Position numbers and translations under genes: made by a program
Notes under the pieces: generated by a model
The model's input: only the letters and a program-made list of their open reading frames with translations
What the model was told of the DNA's origin: nothing
Database searches by the model: none
Shown: positions 26,007 through 34,717 of the stretch, in pieces
Layout: each line of letters opens with the position of its first letter
Position numbering within the stretch: position 1 is the first letter of the stretch
DNA from: JAAYXE01 sp964391195
GTDB taxonomy: Bacteria; Chloroflexota; Anaerolineae; Anaerolineales; UBA4823
Direction: 5' to 3'
NCBI GenBank assembly: GCA_964391195.1
Contig: CAYMLG010000020.1
Span: 1 to 64,000 of the forward strand
DNA length: 64,000 nucleotides

Positions 26007-27662
26007 ATGAAGCGAACTCATCGTATCGTCAACGCATCATTAATTATCCTGTTCATGCTCGGTGCGCTGGCGTGGAAGGGGGAATATGCTATTGCTCAGA
26101 GTCCCGACCGCGAAACGACCATCACCGTTCCTTATACCGAATATGAGTGGTGGCTGATCCGTTTTACCGATGGCGCCATTGTGTGCGCGATGTTGGTGGA
26201 TCACGAAGGTCTGCCGGCGACGGATGAGGTGCTGCGCAACTGCGGTGAGGAGGTGTATACCCAGTGGGTGAACACTCCCCCGTGCGCTGAACTGCTGGAA
26301 AACCAGGGGCAGCACACGCAGTGCCCGGGGCTTTACCTTTATCTGGCCTCCTTTCAACATAAAGAAAGGCAAGTAGTGGTAGAACTTCCACCGCCCACGG
26401 TTTATGTTGAACTGCAAGGATGCACCCCCACCCCGCCTGAAAACTTGTGTCCGGAAATTCCGGAGCTGCTGCTCGTTGGCGAAGAGCCATTGCCCAACGA
26501 GCAGATTATTTTTATCCACGGGTTTTTCGGAAACGAGCCGTTTACCTGTGAGGGGAGTTCCTGCGCGTTACCGCTCCGCACGACCGGGATGGAAGGCATC
26601 CTGGTGGAGTTCTGGGCGGAATCCAGTTTTGGAGATTTTAGCGAGCGGTATACAGCTCAGGTCAGGGTGATCGACTCGGGAGTGACCGATGCGCCGGAGG
26701 GCGGTGGTTTTTACGTGGATGTGATCAGCTCTCAATGGCGTGGAGCAGAGCTGGCAAGCTGCGTGCGCATCTGGGAGGTATTCCCGCCGGTAGGGGCTGC
26801 TCCCAAATGGCTGTCTACTCCCAATCAGAGCGAGCTCATGGCTTCTGATGAGCCTTATTTCTATCTGGCAGGCAGATTAATCGCCCAGGGGGTTGTCGAT
26901 GCTTCGGAGTGTTCGACAGGGGGGCTGTTGCCCAACGGTTATGCGGACGCATGCGGGTTGGAAAAAGCACGGCCGATTGTGGACGAGTGGCAGAATCAAT
27001 TCGACAACCGGATCATCGAAGTGGCTAACGAGACCGGAGTGCCTGCGCAACTGATGAAAAACCTGTTTGCTCAGGAAAGCCAGTTTTGGCCGGGGTTGTT
27101 CCGGGTTCCGTATGAGTACGGGCTGGGGCAGATCACCGATAACGGCGCGGACAGCTTGCTGCTGTGGAACGACAGCTTTTTCGAGCAGTTCTGCCCGCTG
27201 GTGCTCACGGAAGACTCCTGTTCGGGGGGGTATTTGCACCTTCAAGATGAGTACCGCATGCTGCTGCGGGGAGCCGTGGCGTTGATGGCCAAGGCCGACT
27301 GCGAAGATTGCCCGGCCGGTATCGACCTGTCCACGACCGAATTCAGCATCTCATTTTTCGCGAACACCCTCAAGGCCAACTGCAGCCAGGTGGGGCAGAT
27401 TGTTTTCAACGCCACCAACCGGGTGGCCGGCAGTGTGAGCGATTACGAGGACCTGTGGCGTTTCACTGTGGCGAATTATCACGCAGGACCGGGATGCCTG
27501 TCCTATGCCATCCACGTCGCCTGGCAGGGGACGGATGGTAAGCTGACCTGGGAAAGGGTGGCGCCGAATTTTACCGAGGCCTGCCGGGGGGTGGTCCCGT
27601 ATGTGGAAAAGATCACCGATATAAACCAGTTAAGGCTGAGCGAACCAACCGCCCAGCCTTAA
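26007..27662 (+). CDS. Secreted protein with C-terminal lytic-transglycosylase-like domain
   Basis: 551 residues with a signal peptide (about 1-31, YAIAQ). The N-terminal 320 residues are Cys-rich and not recognised; paired cysteines suggest disulphides outside the cell. From about 335 the sequence matches an SLT fold: LMKNLFAQESQFWPG with the candidate catalytic Glu357, then YGLGQIT (about 371-377) and a late VANYHAGPGCL, comparable to the N-Y-N/H-G motif of goose-lysozyme-like transglycosylases. Probable peptidoglycan or glycan cleavage; activity is inferred. Confidence 0.8.
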   Translation: MKRTHRIVNASLIILFMLGALAWKGEYAIAQSPDRETTITVPYTEYEWWLIRFTDGAIVCAMLVDHEGLPATDEVLRNCGEEVYTQWVNTPPCAELLENQGQHTQCPGLYLYLASFQHKERQVVVELPPPTVYVELQGCTPTPPENLCPEIPELLLVGEEPLPNEQIIFIHGFFGNEPFTCEGSSCALPLRTTGMEGILVEFWAESSFGDFSERYTAQVRVIDSGVTDAPEGGGFYVDVISSQWRGAELASCVRIWEVFPPVGAAPKWLSTPNQSELMASDEPYFYLAGRLIAQGVVDASECSTGGLLPNGYADACGLEKARPIVDEWQNQFDNRIIEVANETGVPAQLMKNLFAQESQFWPGLFRVPYEYGLGQITDNGADSLLLWNDSFFEQFCPLVLTEDSCSGGYLHLQDEYRMLLRGAVALMAKADCEDCPAGIDLSTTEFSISFFANTLKANCSQVGQIVFNATNRVAGSVSDYEDLWRFTVANYHAGPGCLSYAIHVAWQGTDGKLTWERVAPNFTEACRGVVPYVEKITDINQLRLSEPTAQP

Positions 27663-27689
27663 CCGAGGTTATATTGCAGTTCTCATTTA

Positions 27690-27875
27690 CTACTTCGGCA
27701 GCGAGCGGACCAACTCGAGGAATTCATCCCATTCTTCTTTGAAAAAGTGAAGGGTGACATTGTTCAATTCGAGGTGATAAGTGATTTCACCATCGGGTTC
27801 TTCGGCCTGCCAGGCAAGGTAGTTGTCAGTCTCGGCGATGACATCGGTGGTGGGTTCGTTCTGTTCTTTGGCCAT
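27690..27875 (-). CDS. Conserved-looking small acidic protein (61 aa)
   Basis: A strong AGGAGG 8 nt before the ATG supports translation. The sequence is acidic with amphipathic strands (ITYHLELNNVTLHFF) and a terminal helix (KEEWDEFLELVRSL). No signal or membrane segment. Not recognised. It is 27 nt from the convergent secreted protein and downstream of the terminator of the rho unit, so it should have its own promoter in the 105 nt upstream. Confidence 0.8.
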   Translation of the reverse strand: MAKEQNEPTTDVIAETDNYLAWQAEEPDGEITYHLELNNVTLHFFKEEWDEFLELVRSLPK

Positions 27876-27980
27876 GGTAAATTCCTCCTGACTGAGATCG
27901 ATCCGGTTGGGAGCTCGTTACTCCCATGAGATACGCCGTATGCAGTTGCTTCTCGCCAGACCAAAAGGCGAGATTGGTCC

Positions 27981-28013
27981 AAAAATTGCTGCCATCTGTC
28001 TCGGCGGCAATTT
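27981..28013 (-). terminator. Terminator of the rho-peptidase unit
   Basis: On the minus strand an 11-bp stem (27983-27993 with 28003-28013, one G-U) is followed directly by TTTTT. It begins 15 nt after the stop of the M23 gene. Confidence 0.8.
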
Positions 28014-28027
28014 GATTGTACTCCATT

Positions 28028-29185
28028 CTAAGGGAGTACATACCACGGATTGACGAAACCGCCCAGGTAGCGCACTTCGAAGTGCAGGTGAGGGCCGGTC
28101 GAATTGCCGGTGCTGCCGGCGTAGCCGATCGTCCCACCCTGGCCGACGCTGCCGCCGCAGCGAACGCCGACACTGCTGAGATGGGCGTACACCGTCTGGT
28201 ACCCATTGCCGTGATCGATCATCACCATATTCCCATAGCCGCCAAGCGCCGGGCCGGCGAAGACGACCACACCGCTATCGGCGGCGTACACCGGAGCGCC
28301 CTCTCCTGCGGCAATATCGATCGCCAGGTGACCACTCCAATAATCATTGCCAGATAGGACGTGATTCCCGGCCGGCCAGACGAAACCGCCTGTCCCCAGG
28401 GCGCCGTCGTAGCCACCGCTGCAGGTTCCGGCGCCATAAACGCCGGGCGACACACCCGCCTGGCCGCGTGGGATGGTGGGGATAAGCCACTGGCGGAATT
28501 CGCGCACGCCGCCAGGGATCAGCACCATTTGCCCGGGCTCGGCCTGCGGGTTGGCCAGGTCGAAGTTATTCCCCGACCAGTCGAGGATATCTTCCACTTC
28601 CGCCTTGAAACGTCCGGCGACCGCTTCCAGGGTATCGCCTTCTTTCCATTCGTAATACACGCCATCCACAGGTGGGATGTTTAACTCCATGCCAATGGAG
28701 ATCAAGTCCGGGTTGTCGTTGAGCAGGTCGTAGTTGGCCCAGAGCACCGTCTCCGGCTTGATGCTGAACCGGTTGGCGATTTCAAAGATGGAATCACCGG
28801 TATCCACGGTATATCTGCGGACATCGACCGCGGGGCGGTTGGGGATTATCGTATGGAAGTTCAGGCGGCGGGTAATGAAATTTGTTTCTTCGAGTGGTGG
28901 TTGGAAGGGAGGCAGGAGTGCGGTGCCCGCACTCCTACCCGAAGAGCGCTCGGGTAAGGGGGTTGGAGCCAACTGCTCAGCAGAGTCCGTTGAAGCGGAG
29001 CTCTGCTGAGCAGATAGCTGAGCAGCTTCCGCTGCCGGGTCTGCTCCTGCACGGGCGGTGCGACTTTGAAGCTTCTCCCAACCCAAAAACAGGGCAAGAG
29101 CAACCAGAAGCAGCGCAAGGATCCAGGCAGTGACAGAGATCACCCTGCCGGACCTGGCGGGCTGCGGTGAAGGCCGCTGGCTCAT
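28028..29185 (-). CDS. LysM-M23 cell-wall endopeptidase
   Basis: 385 residues, with one transmembrane anchor (about 16-36) and a low-complexity linker. Two LysM glycan-binding domains follow (RRYTVDTGDSIFEIANRFS at about 123; EWKEGDTLEAVAGRF at about 179), then an M23 peptidase with HLAIDIA (H286, D290), YAHLSSVG (H335) and GPHLHFE (H366, H368). All zinc ligands and catalytic His are present, so an active peptidoglycan endopeptidase is expected at the cell surface. It starts 4 nt after the rho stop, so it is co-transcribed with rho. Confidence 0.92.
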   Translation of the reverse strand: MSQRPSPQPARSGRVISVTAWILALLLVALALFLGWEKLQSRTARAGADPAAEAAQLSAQQSSASTDSAEQLAPTPLPERSSGRSAGTALLPPFQPPLEETNFITRRLNFHTIIPNRPAVDVRRYTVDTGDSIFEIANRFSIKPETVLWANYDLLNDNPDLISIGMELNIPPVDGVYYEWKEGDTLEAVAGRFKAEVEDILDWSGNNFDLANPQAEPGQMVLIPGGVREFRQWLIPTIPRGQAGVSPGVYGAGTCSGGYDGALGTGGFVWPAGNHVLSGNDYWSGHLAIDIAAGEGAPVYAADSGVVVFAGPALGGYGNMVMIDHGNGYQTVYAHLSSVGVRCGGSVGQGGTIGYAGSTGNSTGPHLHFEVRYLGGFVNPWYVLP

Positions 29186-29189
29186 TGCT

Positions 29190-30461
29190 TTAGTCGGTCA
29201 AAGTCTCGAGGAACTCGATGTTGTTGGCCGTCCGAGCCAGGCGCTGGAGGATGGCCTCGGTTGCGGTCGAGGGATCCAGGCCTGCGCCGTGGGGCGGAGA
29301 AGTGACCATCTGGTCGTACATACGGCGCATGGTCCACACCCTGGGGGTGATGTCCGGTCCGAGAAGGAGTTCTTCGCGGCGGGTCGAGGAGCGTTCGATG
29401 TCAATCGCGGGGAAGACCCGGCGTTCCTGCAGGCGGCGGGAGAGATGAAGCTCCATGTTGCCGGTGCCTTTGAACTCTTCGTAGACGACATCATCCATGC
29501 GAGACCCGGTATCGATCAGGCAGGTGGCGATGATGGTCAGTGAACCGCCTTCTTCGATGTTGCGGGCAGCGCCGAAGAAACGCTTGGGCGGGTAGAGAGC
29601 AGAGGGATCGATACCACCGGAGAGGGTGCGGCCCGAAGGAGTGACGACCAGGTTGTAAGCCCGGGCGAGACGAGTGATCGAGTCCATCAGGATGACAACA
29701 TCGCGGTTAATCTCAACCAGGCGCTTTGCCCGCTCCAGGGCCATCTCGGCCACACGCACGTGGGAAGTGACCGGCTCATCGAAGGTAGATGAGATCACCT
29801 CCGCATCGACCGAGCGGTCCATGTCGGTCACCTCTTCAGGGCGTTCGCCGATCAGGGCAACCATCAAATGGACTTCCGGGTTCTTGGTGGAGATGGCATT
29901 TGCGATCTGCTTGAGGATGGTCGTCTTACCGGCCTTCGGCGGCGAGACGATGAGGCCGCGCTGCCCACGCCCGATGGGCGTCACCAGGTTGATGAGACGG
30001 GTGGCCAGGGTGTGCCGGTCGGTTTCGAGGTCAAAGCGGGTGTCGGGGAAGATGGGTGTGAGCTGTTCGAAGACAGGGCGGTACTTGCTCTCTTCCGGAT
30101 CGAGCCCGTTGACGTTCTCCACCTTCAGCAGGCCGTAGTGGCGCTCCGACTCACGGGGTGGGCGCACGTGTCCGATCACCAGGTCTCCATTTCTCAAGTT
30201 GTATCGCCGAATCTGTGATTGAGAAACGTAGACGTCATAGGGACCGGGTTGGTAATGGCCAGAGCGCAGGAAGCCAATGCCCTCGCTCATGATTTCAAGG
30301 ATTCCTCCACGCAGCTCCAGGCCCTGGCGTTCGGCCTCAGCCTGCTGGATGCGCAGGATCAGATCCTCTTTCTTCATGCGCGTGGCGTTCTGGACATCCA
30401 GATTCTTAGCCATTTGACGAAGATCGTTGAGGGATGCGTTTTCTAGTTCTAATACTTTCAT
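29190..30461 (-). CDS. rho: Transcription termination factor Rho
   Basis: Hexameric RNA helicase that terminates transcription. 423 residues. Rho_N helical domain (LNDLRQMAKNLDV), the RNA-binding cold-shock-like domain (RGGILEIMSEGIGFLR...RNGDLVIGHVRPP), then the RecA-type ATPase: GLIVSPPKAGKTT (Walker A), GERPEEVTDM, VVILMDSITRLARAYN (Walker B) and the secondary RNA-site loop. Residues of the bicyclomycin pocket (PKAGKT, GERPEEV) look normal. Preceded by a leader of about 220 nt, compatible with autoregulation as in E. coli. Confidence 0.97.
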   Translation of the reverse strand: MKVLELENASLNDLRQMAKNLDVQNATRMKKEDLILRIQQAEAERQGLELRGGILEIMSEGIGFLRSGHYQPGPYDVYVSQSQIRRYNLRNGDLVIGHVRPPRESERHYGLLKVENVNGLDPEESKYRPVFEQLTPIFPDTRFDLETDRHTLATRLINLVTPIGRGQRGLIVSPPKAGKTTILKQIANAISTKNPEVHLMVALIGERPEEVTDMDRSVDAEVISSTFDEPVTSHVRVAEMALERAKRLVEINRDVVILMDSITRLARAYNLVVTPSGRTLSGGIDPSALYPPKRFFGAARNIEEGGSLTIIATCLIDTGSRMDDVVYEEFKGTGNMELHLSRRLQERRVFPAIDIERSSTRREELLLGPDITPRVWTMRRMYDQMVTSPPHGAGLDPSTATEAILQRLARTANNIEFLETLTD

Positions 30462-31031
30462 GATGGGTTGACTCTATCTATCTAAGAATGGAGGTTGTGA
30501 GACGAGTATTCGTATCGTGGGGTTGCAACACTCGGGGTTATAGGCTGCCGCCGGTTTCCAGAGAAAGACTTCCATTCATCTCAAGATCGGCAACAGGTGG
30601 ATAAACTCAGCAAGACGGCTGGACCGTCGCTGTTGATACGCGGAGATCAGAATTATTACCGAAAAGGGGAAAATATAGTTACACCCTCATTATAGCACGT
30701 AAGAAGTGAAAGAACAAGCATCGATGGATTTGTGCCATGCTGTTTGGGATCCCCAGCCCAAATAGCAGACAAATATGATCGTGCAGGGTGAAAGGTTCTC
30801 GGATGGAAAGAGCGAGTTGTCCAGGGCTTGATCCAGGCTGCTCCGGTGGTCTCACCGGAGCGAGCTTACTCCAGCAAAGATTTGCTTGTAAAGCTTGGTT
30901 TACGACTCGTGACTTTTACCCCTTGCGGTTTAGATTATAACATAATTGCTCAAAATAAGTGGAGCGAAAAAGATATATTTTCCGTATGTACGTGCTAGCT
31001 GGAAAACCTCCTTCTCCGGATGCCGGGCGGG
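30462..31031. other. Rho leader and intergenic DNA
   Basis: 570 bases with no convincing gene. 30462-30682 is the predicted rho leader RNA. At 30840-30861 there is a perfect 9-bp hairpin with a 4-nt loop; it has no T-run and is not part of a tRNA. The remainder shows no recognised RNA family. Confidence 0.5.
30689..30717 (-). promoter_or_regulatory. Promoter of rho
   Basis: Minus strand: TTGTTC (30712-30717), 17-nt spacer, perfect TATAAT (30689-30694). The rho start is about 220 nt downstream. Confidence 0.75.
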
Positions 31032-31619
31032 TTATTCTTCTCTGGTCATCCAATGGTTCTCACCATTGAGCGGCCGGTACTGTTTCAGGTTGGCAAGCAG
31101 TTCGTCAGGTTGTTCGGCTGAGGTGAACAGGATCCGGTGCTCGGCATAAATGAAGCCCTCCTGGCGAGCATGATCGACCATGGCAATTAATGGGTCGAAG
31201 TAACCCAGGGTATTGAGCAGGCCAATCGGCTTGGTGTGTAGGCCGATCTGGGCCCAGGTCAAAATCTCGAACAACTCTTCAAAGGTGCCGTATCCTCCCG
31301 GGAGAGCGATAAAAGCTCCGGCGATTTCCGCCATGCGCGCTTTTCGCTGGTGGATGGTGTCCACAACTTCCAGGCGGCTCAACTTGGTGTGCGCCAGTTG
31401 AGGGGTGTTGAAATAGGAGGGGATGACGCCGATCACTTCTCCCCCGGCTTCCAACGCGCCGTTGGCGACGGCGCCCATCAGGCCGGTACAACCGGCTCCA
31501 TAGACCAGACTGTACCCACTGCGGGCAATCGCCGCGCCCATTTCACCCGCCGCTTCTAGATAGGCCGGGTTGATTTTGTCAGACGAGCCACAGTAGACGC
31601 AAATCGTGTTGTTCTGCAT
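31032..31619 (-). CDS. LOG-family nucleotide phosphoribohydrolase
   Basis: 195 residues. YCGSSDK at the N-terminus and PGGYGTFEELFEILTWAQ (the PGGxGTxxE motif, about 100-117) define the LOG family, often misnamed lysine decarboxylase. Family members cleave cytokinin riboside 5'-monophosphates or other nucleoside monophosphates to free base and ribose phosphate. Single-domain, cytosolic, full length. The physiological substrate here is unknown. Same strand as the EamA gene upstream, 117 nt apart. Confidence 0.93.
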   Translation of the reverse strand: MQNNTICVYCGSSDKINPAYLEAAGEMGAAIARSGYSLVYGAGCTGLMGAVANGALEAGGEVIGVIPSYFNTPQLAHTKLSRLEVVDTIHQRKARMAEIAGAFIALPGGYGTFEELFEILTWAQIGLHTKPIGLLNTLGYFDPLIAMVDHARQEGFIYAEHRILFTSAEQPDELLANLKQYRPLNGENHWMTREE

Positions 31620-31736
31620 GGAAGTTTCACATTGAGAGATAGGATATCGAGTTACCGGCTATTCAGAGTGTAGAGCACCTGTTTTGAAGGTTAACGGGGG
31701 CTAGTTTATCATAAAATGTGTGTTCTTGCGAATTGT

Positions 31737-32612
31737 TCACCGGCGCAGTTGGACGATAAGAGCGCCCACTCCGGCGAAGAGCATCCCCGCTGCAGCTTTC
31801 AGGGTAATATTCTCGTCCAGAAACAGCCAGGCGAGCAGGGCAATTTGAATCATCATAGTGCTGTTGATGATAGAAGATTCGAGGGCCGAGAGTGTGCGCA
31901 GGGTGTGATTCCACAGCGTAAAGGCGAATGCGGTATTGACCACCGCCAACCAGATGATAATCCCCCAGTTTTGAAGTGAGAGCTGGGGAAGACCCTGAAC
32001 GGTCACCCCGCCGATCAGCATGATCGCTGCGCCGACACCCATACTAAGGGTGGTAACGGTCAACGGCGGGATGCGCACTTCACGGTTGACCTGGCGGCCC
32101 ATGACGGAAGAGGCTGCGTTGGCGGTAACCCCGGCAATCACCACCAGCAGGCCAAACACCTGTTGGGCGGGGATGTTCACCGGGTAGAAATAGATCAGCA
32201 CACCGGCCAAAAATAGCGCGATTCCCAACCATTGAAAGCGAGTGGGGCGCTCACCGAGGAAGAAAATGCCCATCAGGGCGACCATGGCCGAGGTGAAGTT
32301 GAGCAGCAGGCTGACGGTGATCGCCGGCAGATAGGATAAACCGATAAACTGTGAACCCTGAGTGACCGCGTAATACAGAAAACCAAGGGCCACCAGAAAA
32401 GCCCAGTCCCGGCGGGTCAGGCAGCGCCAGGCGAGGCGGTTGCTCGGGGTAAAATTGAAAGGCAGCAGGCAGAGGAAGGCCAGCGAATAGCGTAATCCGG
32501 CGAAGGTGAGCGCAGGGATTTCAACCAATCCGATTTTGATCAGCACCCAGGATGTGGACCAGAGGAAGGTGACGAATAGCGCCTGTCCGGCAGCCAGGAG
32601 GTGGGGTGACAC
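31737..32612 (-). CDS. EamA/DMT-family transporter
   Basis: 291 residues with about ten hydrophobic helices in two EamA halves, the second starting near QVFGLLVVIAGVTANAASSV. Typical of drug/metabolite exporters (RhaT/YdcZ-like), substrate unknown. The GTG at 32612 is preferred: AAGGAG lies 12 nt upstream, and the next residues lead into the first helix. A longer frame to 32684 would add an unconserved soluble head. A late signature is AFTLWNHTLRTLSALESS, usual for the family. Confidence 0.88.
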   Translation of the reverse strand: MSPHLLAAGQALFVTFLWSTSWVLIKIGLVEIPALTFAGLRYSLAFLCLLPFNFTPSNRLAWRCLTRRDWAFLVALGFLYYAVTQGSQFIGLSYLPAITVSLLLNFTSAMVALMGIFFLGERPTRFQWLGIALFLAGVLIYFYPVNIPAQQVFGLLVVIAGVTANAASSVMGRQVNREVRIPPLTVTTLSMGVGAAIMLIGGVTVQGLPQLSLQNWGIIIWLAVVNTAFAFTLWNHTLRTLSALESSIINSTMMIQIALLAWLFLDENITLKAAAGMLFAGVGALIVQLRR

Positions 32613-32742
32613 GAAGTTTGTTAACTCCTTCGACGAATGGGTGTGCGAAAAACAAGTTATACCCCATCTTGCCGTTCCGGGCAACCTGATTGTCCGGCCT
32701 CCGGCCTACTCTTGGCTTATTCAAAGTCGTAAGCCAGGCTTT

Positions 32743-32820
32743 GAAAAATAGAGTTTGGGGGATATAGGCGGCTGTACAGTCCGCCTATATCCCCCAAACT
32801 ACACATTCTTGAGAAAGCCA
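32743..32820. repeat. Hairpin repeat with conserved flanks, copy 2
   Basis: GAAAAATAGAG (32743-32753), a perfect 20-bp inverted repeat (32752-32771 with 32781-32800, 9-nt loop), then ACAC and ATTCTTGAGAAAGCCA (32805-32820). The flanks match copy 1 (11/11 and 15/16), while the hairpin arms are unrelated. Lies in the gap between two divergent genes. Confidence 0.65.
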
Positions 32821-32893
32821 TGCCAGCCCACTATAACAGAAGACTTCAGAGAGTAAACACGGGATGGAGCCCACCAGGGGACAGGAGATCGAG

Positions 32894-33274
32894 ATGAGCC
32901 AGGAATTTGAAGAGATTGGCAGCCAGATGAGTCCCGAGGTGCAGGAATTGGCGAAACAGGCGCGGGCGCTGATTTATGAAGTGATGCCGGATGCGGTCGA
33001 GGTGTGCTATCCCAAACAGAATATCTGCAGCTATGGGGTGGGGCCAAAGAAGATGTCGGAGCATTTCTGCTATATCGGCATGTTCGCCAGGCATATCAAT
33101 CTTGGCTTTTACTATGGGGGGAGCCTGCCTGACCCGGACCGCCTGTTGGAAGGGACCGGGGAGATGATGCGGCATATAAAAGTGAACAAAGCCGAGCAGC
33201 TTGAAGATCGCGCCCTGCGGCAGTTGGTTGAAGCAGCCAGCGGATACCTCCCGAAGCTCAAACCCAACCGGTGA
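32894..33274 (+). CDS. DUF1801-type protein
   Basis: 126 residues. The pattern LIYEVMPDAVEVCYPKQNICSYGVG...YIGMFARHINLGFY (read in parts) is that of the DUF1801/YdhG fold, small cytosolic proteins of uncertain role. Start chosen at ATG 32894, which has AGGAG 6 nt upstream; an ATG at 32864 lacks such a site. Its stop lies 15 nt from the convergent peptidase gene, with no terminator between. Confidence 0.8.
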   Translation: MSQEFEEIGSQMSPEVQELAKQARALIYEVMPDAVEVCYPKQNICSYGVGPKKMSEHFCYIGMFARHINLGFYYGGSLPDPDRLLEGTGEMMRHIKVNKAEQLEDRALRQLVEAASGYLPKLKPNR

Positions 33275-33289
33275 AGGTTTTACCACGGT

Positions 33290-34576
33290 TTACTGCGAAG
33301 CGAGGAAATCCAGGGCGTACCGGGCATCCTGATAAGTGGGATTCTCCTCCAACGCCTGGCGGAAGGAGGCCGCCGCGCCGTTGATATCTCCCTGGCGGAA
33401 GAGGGCCCAGCCGCGCCACAACAACGCTTCTTCCGCGTTGGGGGTGCGCTGGAGAGCGTATTCGCTCAGGGCCAACAGATCTTCAGTGCGCCCGGCGTGG
33501 AAGTAAGCCAGGAAAGGCCCGAACTGGTAGCGCAGCATCCGCTGGGGCAGGCCAATCTGGCGCGCCTGGTCGTAGGCCTGGGCTGCCTCCTGGTAACGCT
33601 CGAAGTAAACCAGGTTGGTGCCCAGATTGAACCAGGCAAAAGCATCCTCCGGGTCCCGGTCGATCTCAGCCTGGGCGGCATCCAGCGCTCGCTGCCGGTT
33701 GGCATCCCGATCCCAGTCTGGGCCGAGGATTTCTTTGATGACCGCCTCCCGATCCGGCGGGTATACCAGGAAGTAAACCCGGTTGAAGCTCTGCCAGTAT
33801 TCATCCAACTGCTCGTAAGAGACCTCACGGTCGGGCCCGTAGAAGCTATCCTGGACGGTGAAGGTTTGGGAGGCGTCATCATAACCGGTGAGCAGGTTGT
33901 AATGCGCGGCCCAGTGATCGTCGTTTGGCCAGTAATTTTCCTCGAAGTAGAAACTCTCCTCGATGACCACGGGGAACCCGGCTGCCAACAGTTGCTTGAG
34001 CAGTTCCAGGGTGCCGCCAACCCGGTACTCAACGTTAAGCCAGCCGGCGTGGGTGCGGGCGTAGTAGGTGAGTTCTTCGATATTGACGTTGCGGTCTTCC
34101 CGCTGGGGCTTTAACTTGCTGGCGATGTCCAGTTGATCCCCTTCCCAGCCATAGTAGCGCAGGTACATAGTCAGAGTCGCCGGGCCGCAATTGTTGATGT
34201 CCTGTTTTTCGTAGGCTGGGGGCGCGAGTGAGACTGAAGCCGGGATTGGGGTTGGGGTCAGCGTGGGGAGGGGCGAGGGGGAGGGGCTCACGCGGGCAGT
34301 TTGTTCTCCCGCCTCGCCTGCACTCCGAACGGCAGGGACGGTCATCCGCGGCGTTGGTGATGGCTGGCGGGTGACGCGAAGTTGGGGTAGGGGCAGGGGG
34401 GTGGGCACAGCCCCGGCTGGATTGATTACACCCCGCAGGTAAGTACGGGCGAAATCCACCCGCCAGGACAGACGATTGTGAACTGGGGGAAGTTGGTAAG
34501 CGAGAACTGAGATGATTAGCAGTCCGAGAGCGAGCAAAAGGATATGAGGTATGGTTGGCCTGAACATGGGGGGCAT
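33290..34576 (-). CDS. Membrane-anchored C39-like peptidase with TPR tail
   Basis: 428 residues: an N-terminal transmembrane helix (about 10-27), a Pro/Thr/Ser-rich linker (50-118), then a papain-like C39 domain with NNCGPATLTMYLRYYG (candidate catalytic Cys130), HWAAHYNLLTGYDD (His225) and VQDSFYGP (Asp243), and finally TPR units (about 285-425). C39 enzymes cleave double-glycine leader peptides during bacteriocin export, but this one has no ABC transporter attached and none nearby, so the substrate is open. Convergent with the DUF1801 gene. Confidence 0.85.
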   Translation of the reverse strand: MPPMFRPTIPHILLLALGLLIISVLAYQLPPVHNRLSWRVDFARTYLRGVINPAGAVPTPLPLPQLRVTRQPSPTPRMTVPAVRSAGEAGEQTARVSPSPSPLPTLTPTPIPASVSLAPPAYEKQDINNCGPATLTMYLRYYGWEGDQLDIASKLKPQREDRNVNIEELTYYARTHAGWLNVEYRVGGTLELLKQLLAAGFPVVIEESFYFEENYWPNDDHWAAHYNLLTGYDDASQTFTVQDSFYGPDREVSYEQLDEYWQSFNRVYFLVYPPDREAVIKEILGPDWDRDANRQRALDAAQAEIDRDPEDAFAWFNLGTNLVYFERYQEAAQAYDQARQIGLPQRMLRYQFGPFLAYFHAGRTEDLLALSEYALQRTPNAEEALLWRGWALFRQGDINGAAASFRQALEENPTYQDARYALDFLASQ

Positions 34577-34717
34577 TTTACCTCATGACATAATAATAGG
34601 GCAACTTTCCAATCAACAATTTTGTAGCGCACAAGCGCCCCGAAATTAAGTGAAATCCGGTATACTATTCTGTCTATATTGGCTCGGTAGACCACCTGCA
34701 GGGATGAGGGAACTGGA

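Noticed and set aside
30840..30861. Part of a tRNA or SRP RNA
   Set aside because: No cloverleaf, no T-loop or anticodon arm, and no GGAAGCAGC-type SRP motif around it.
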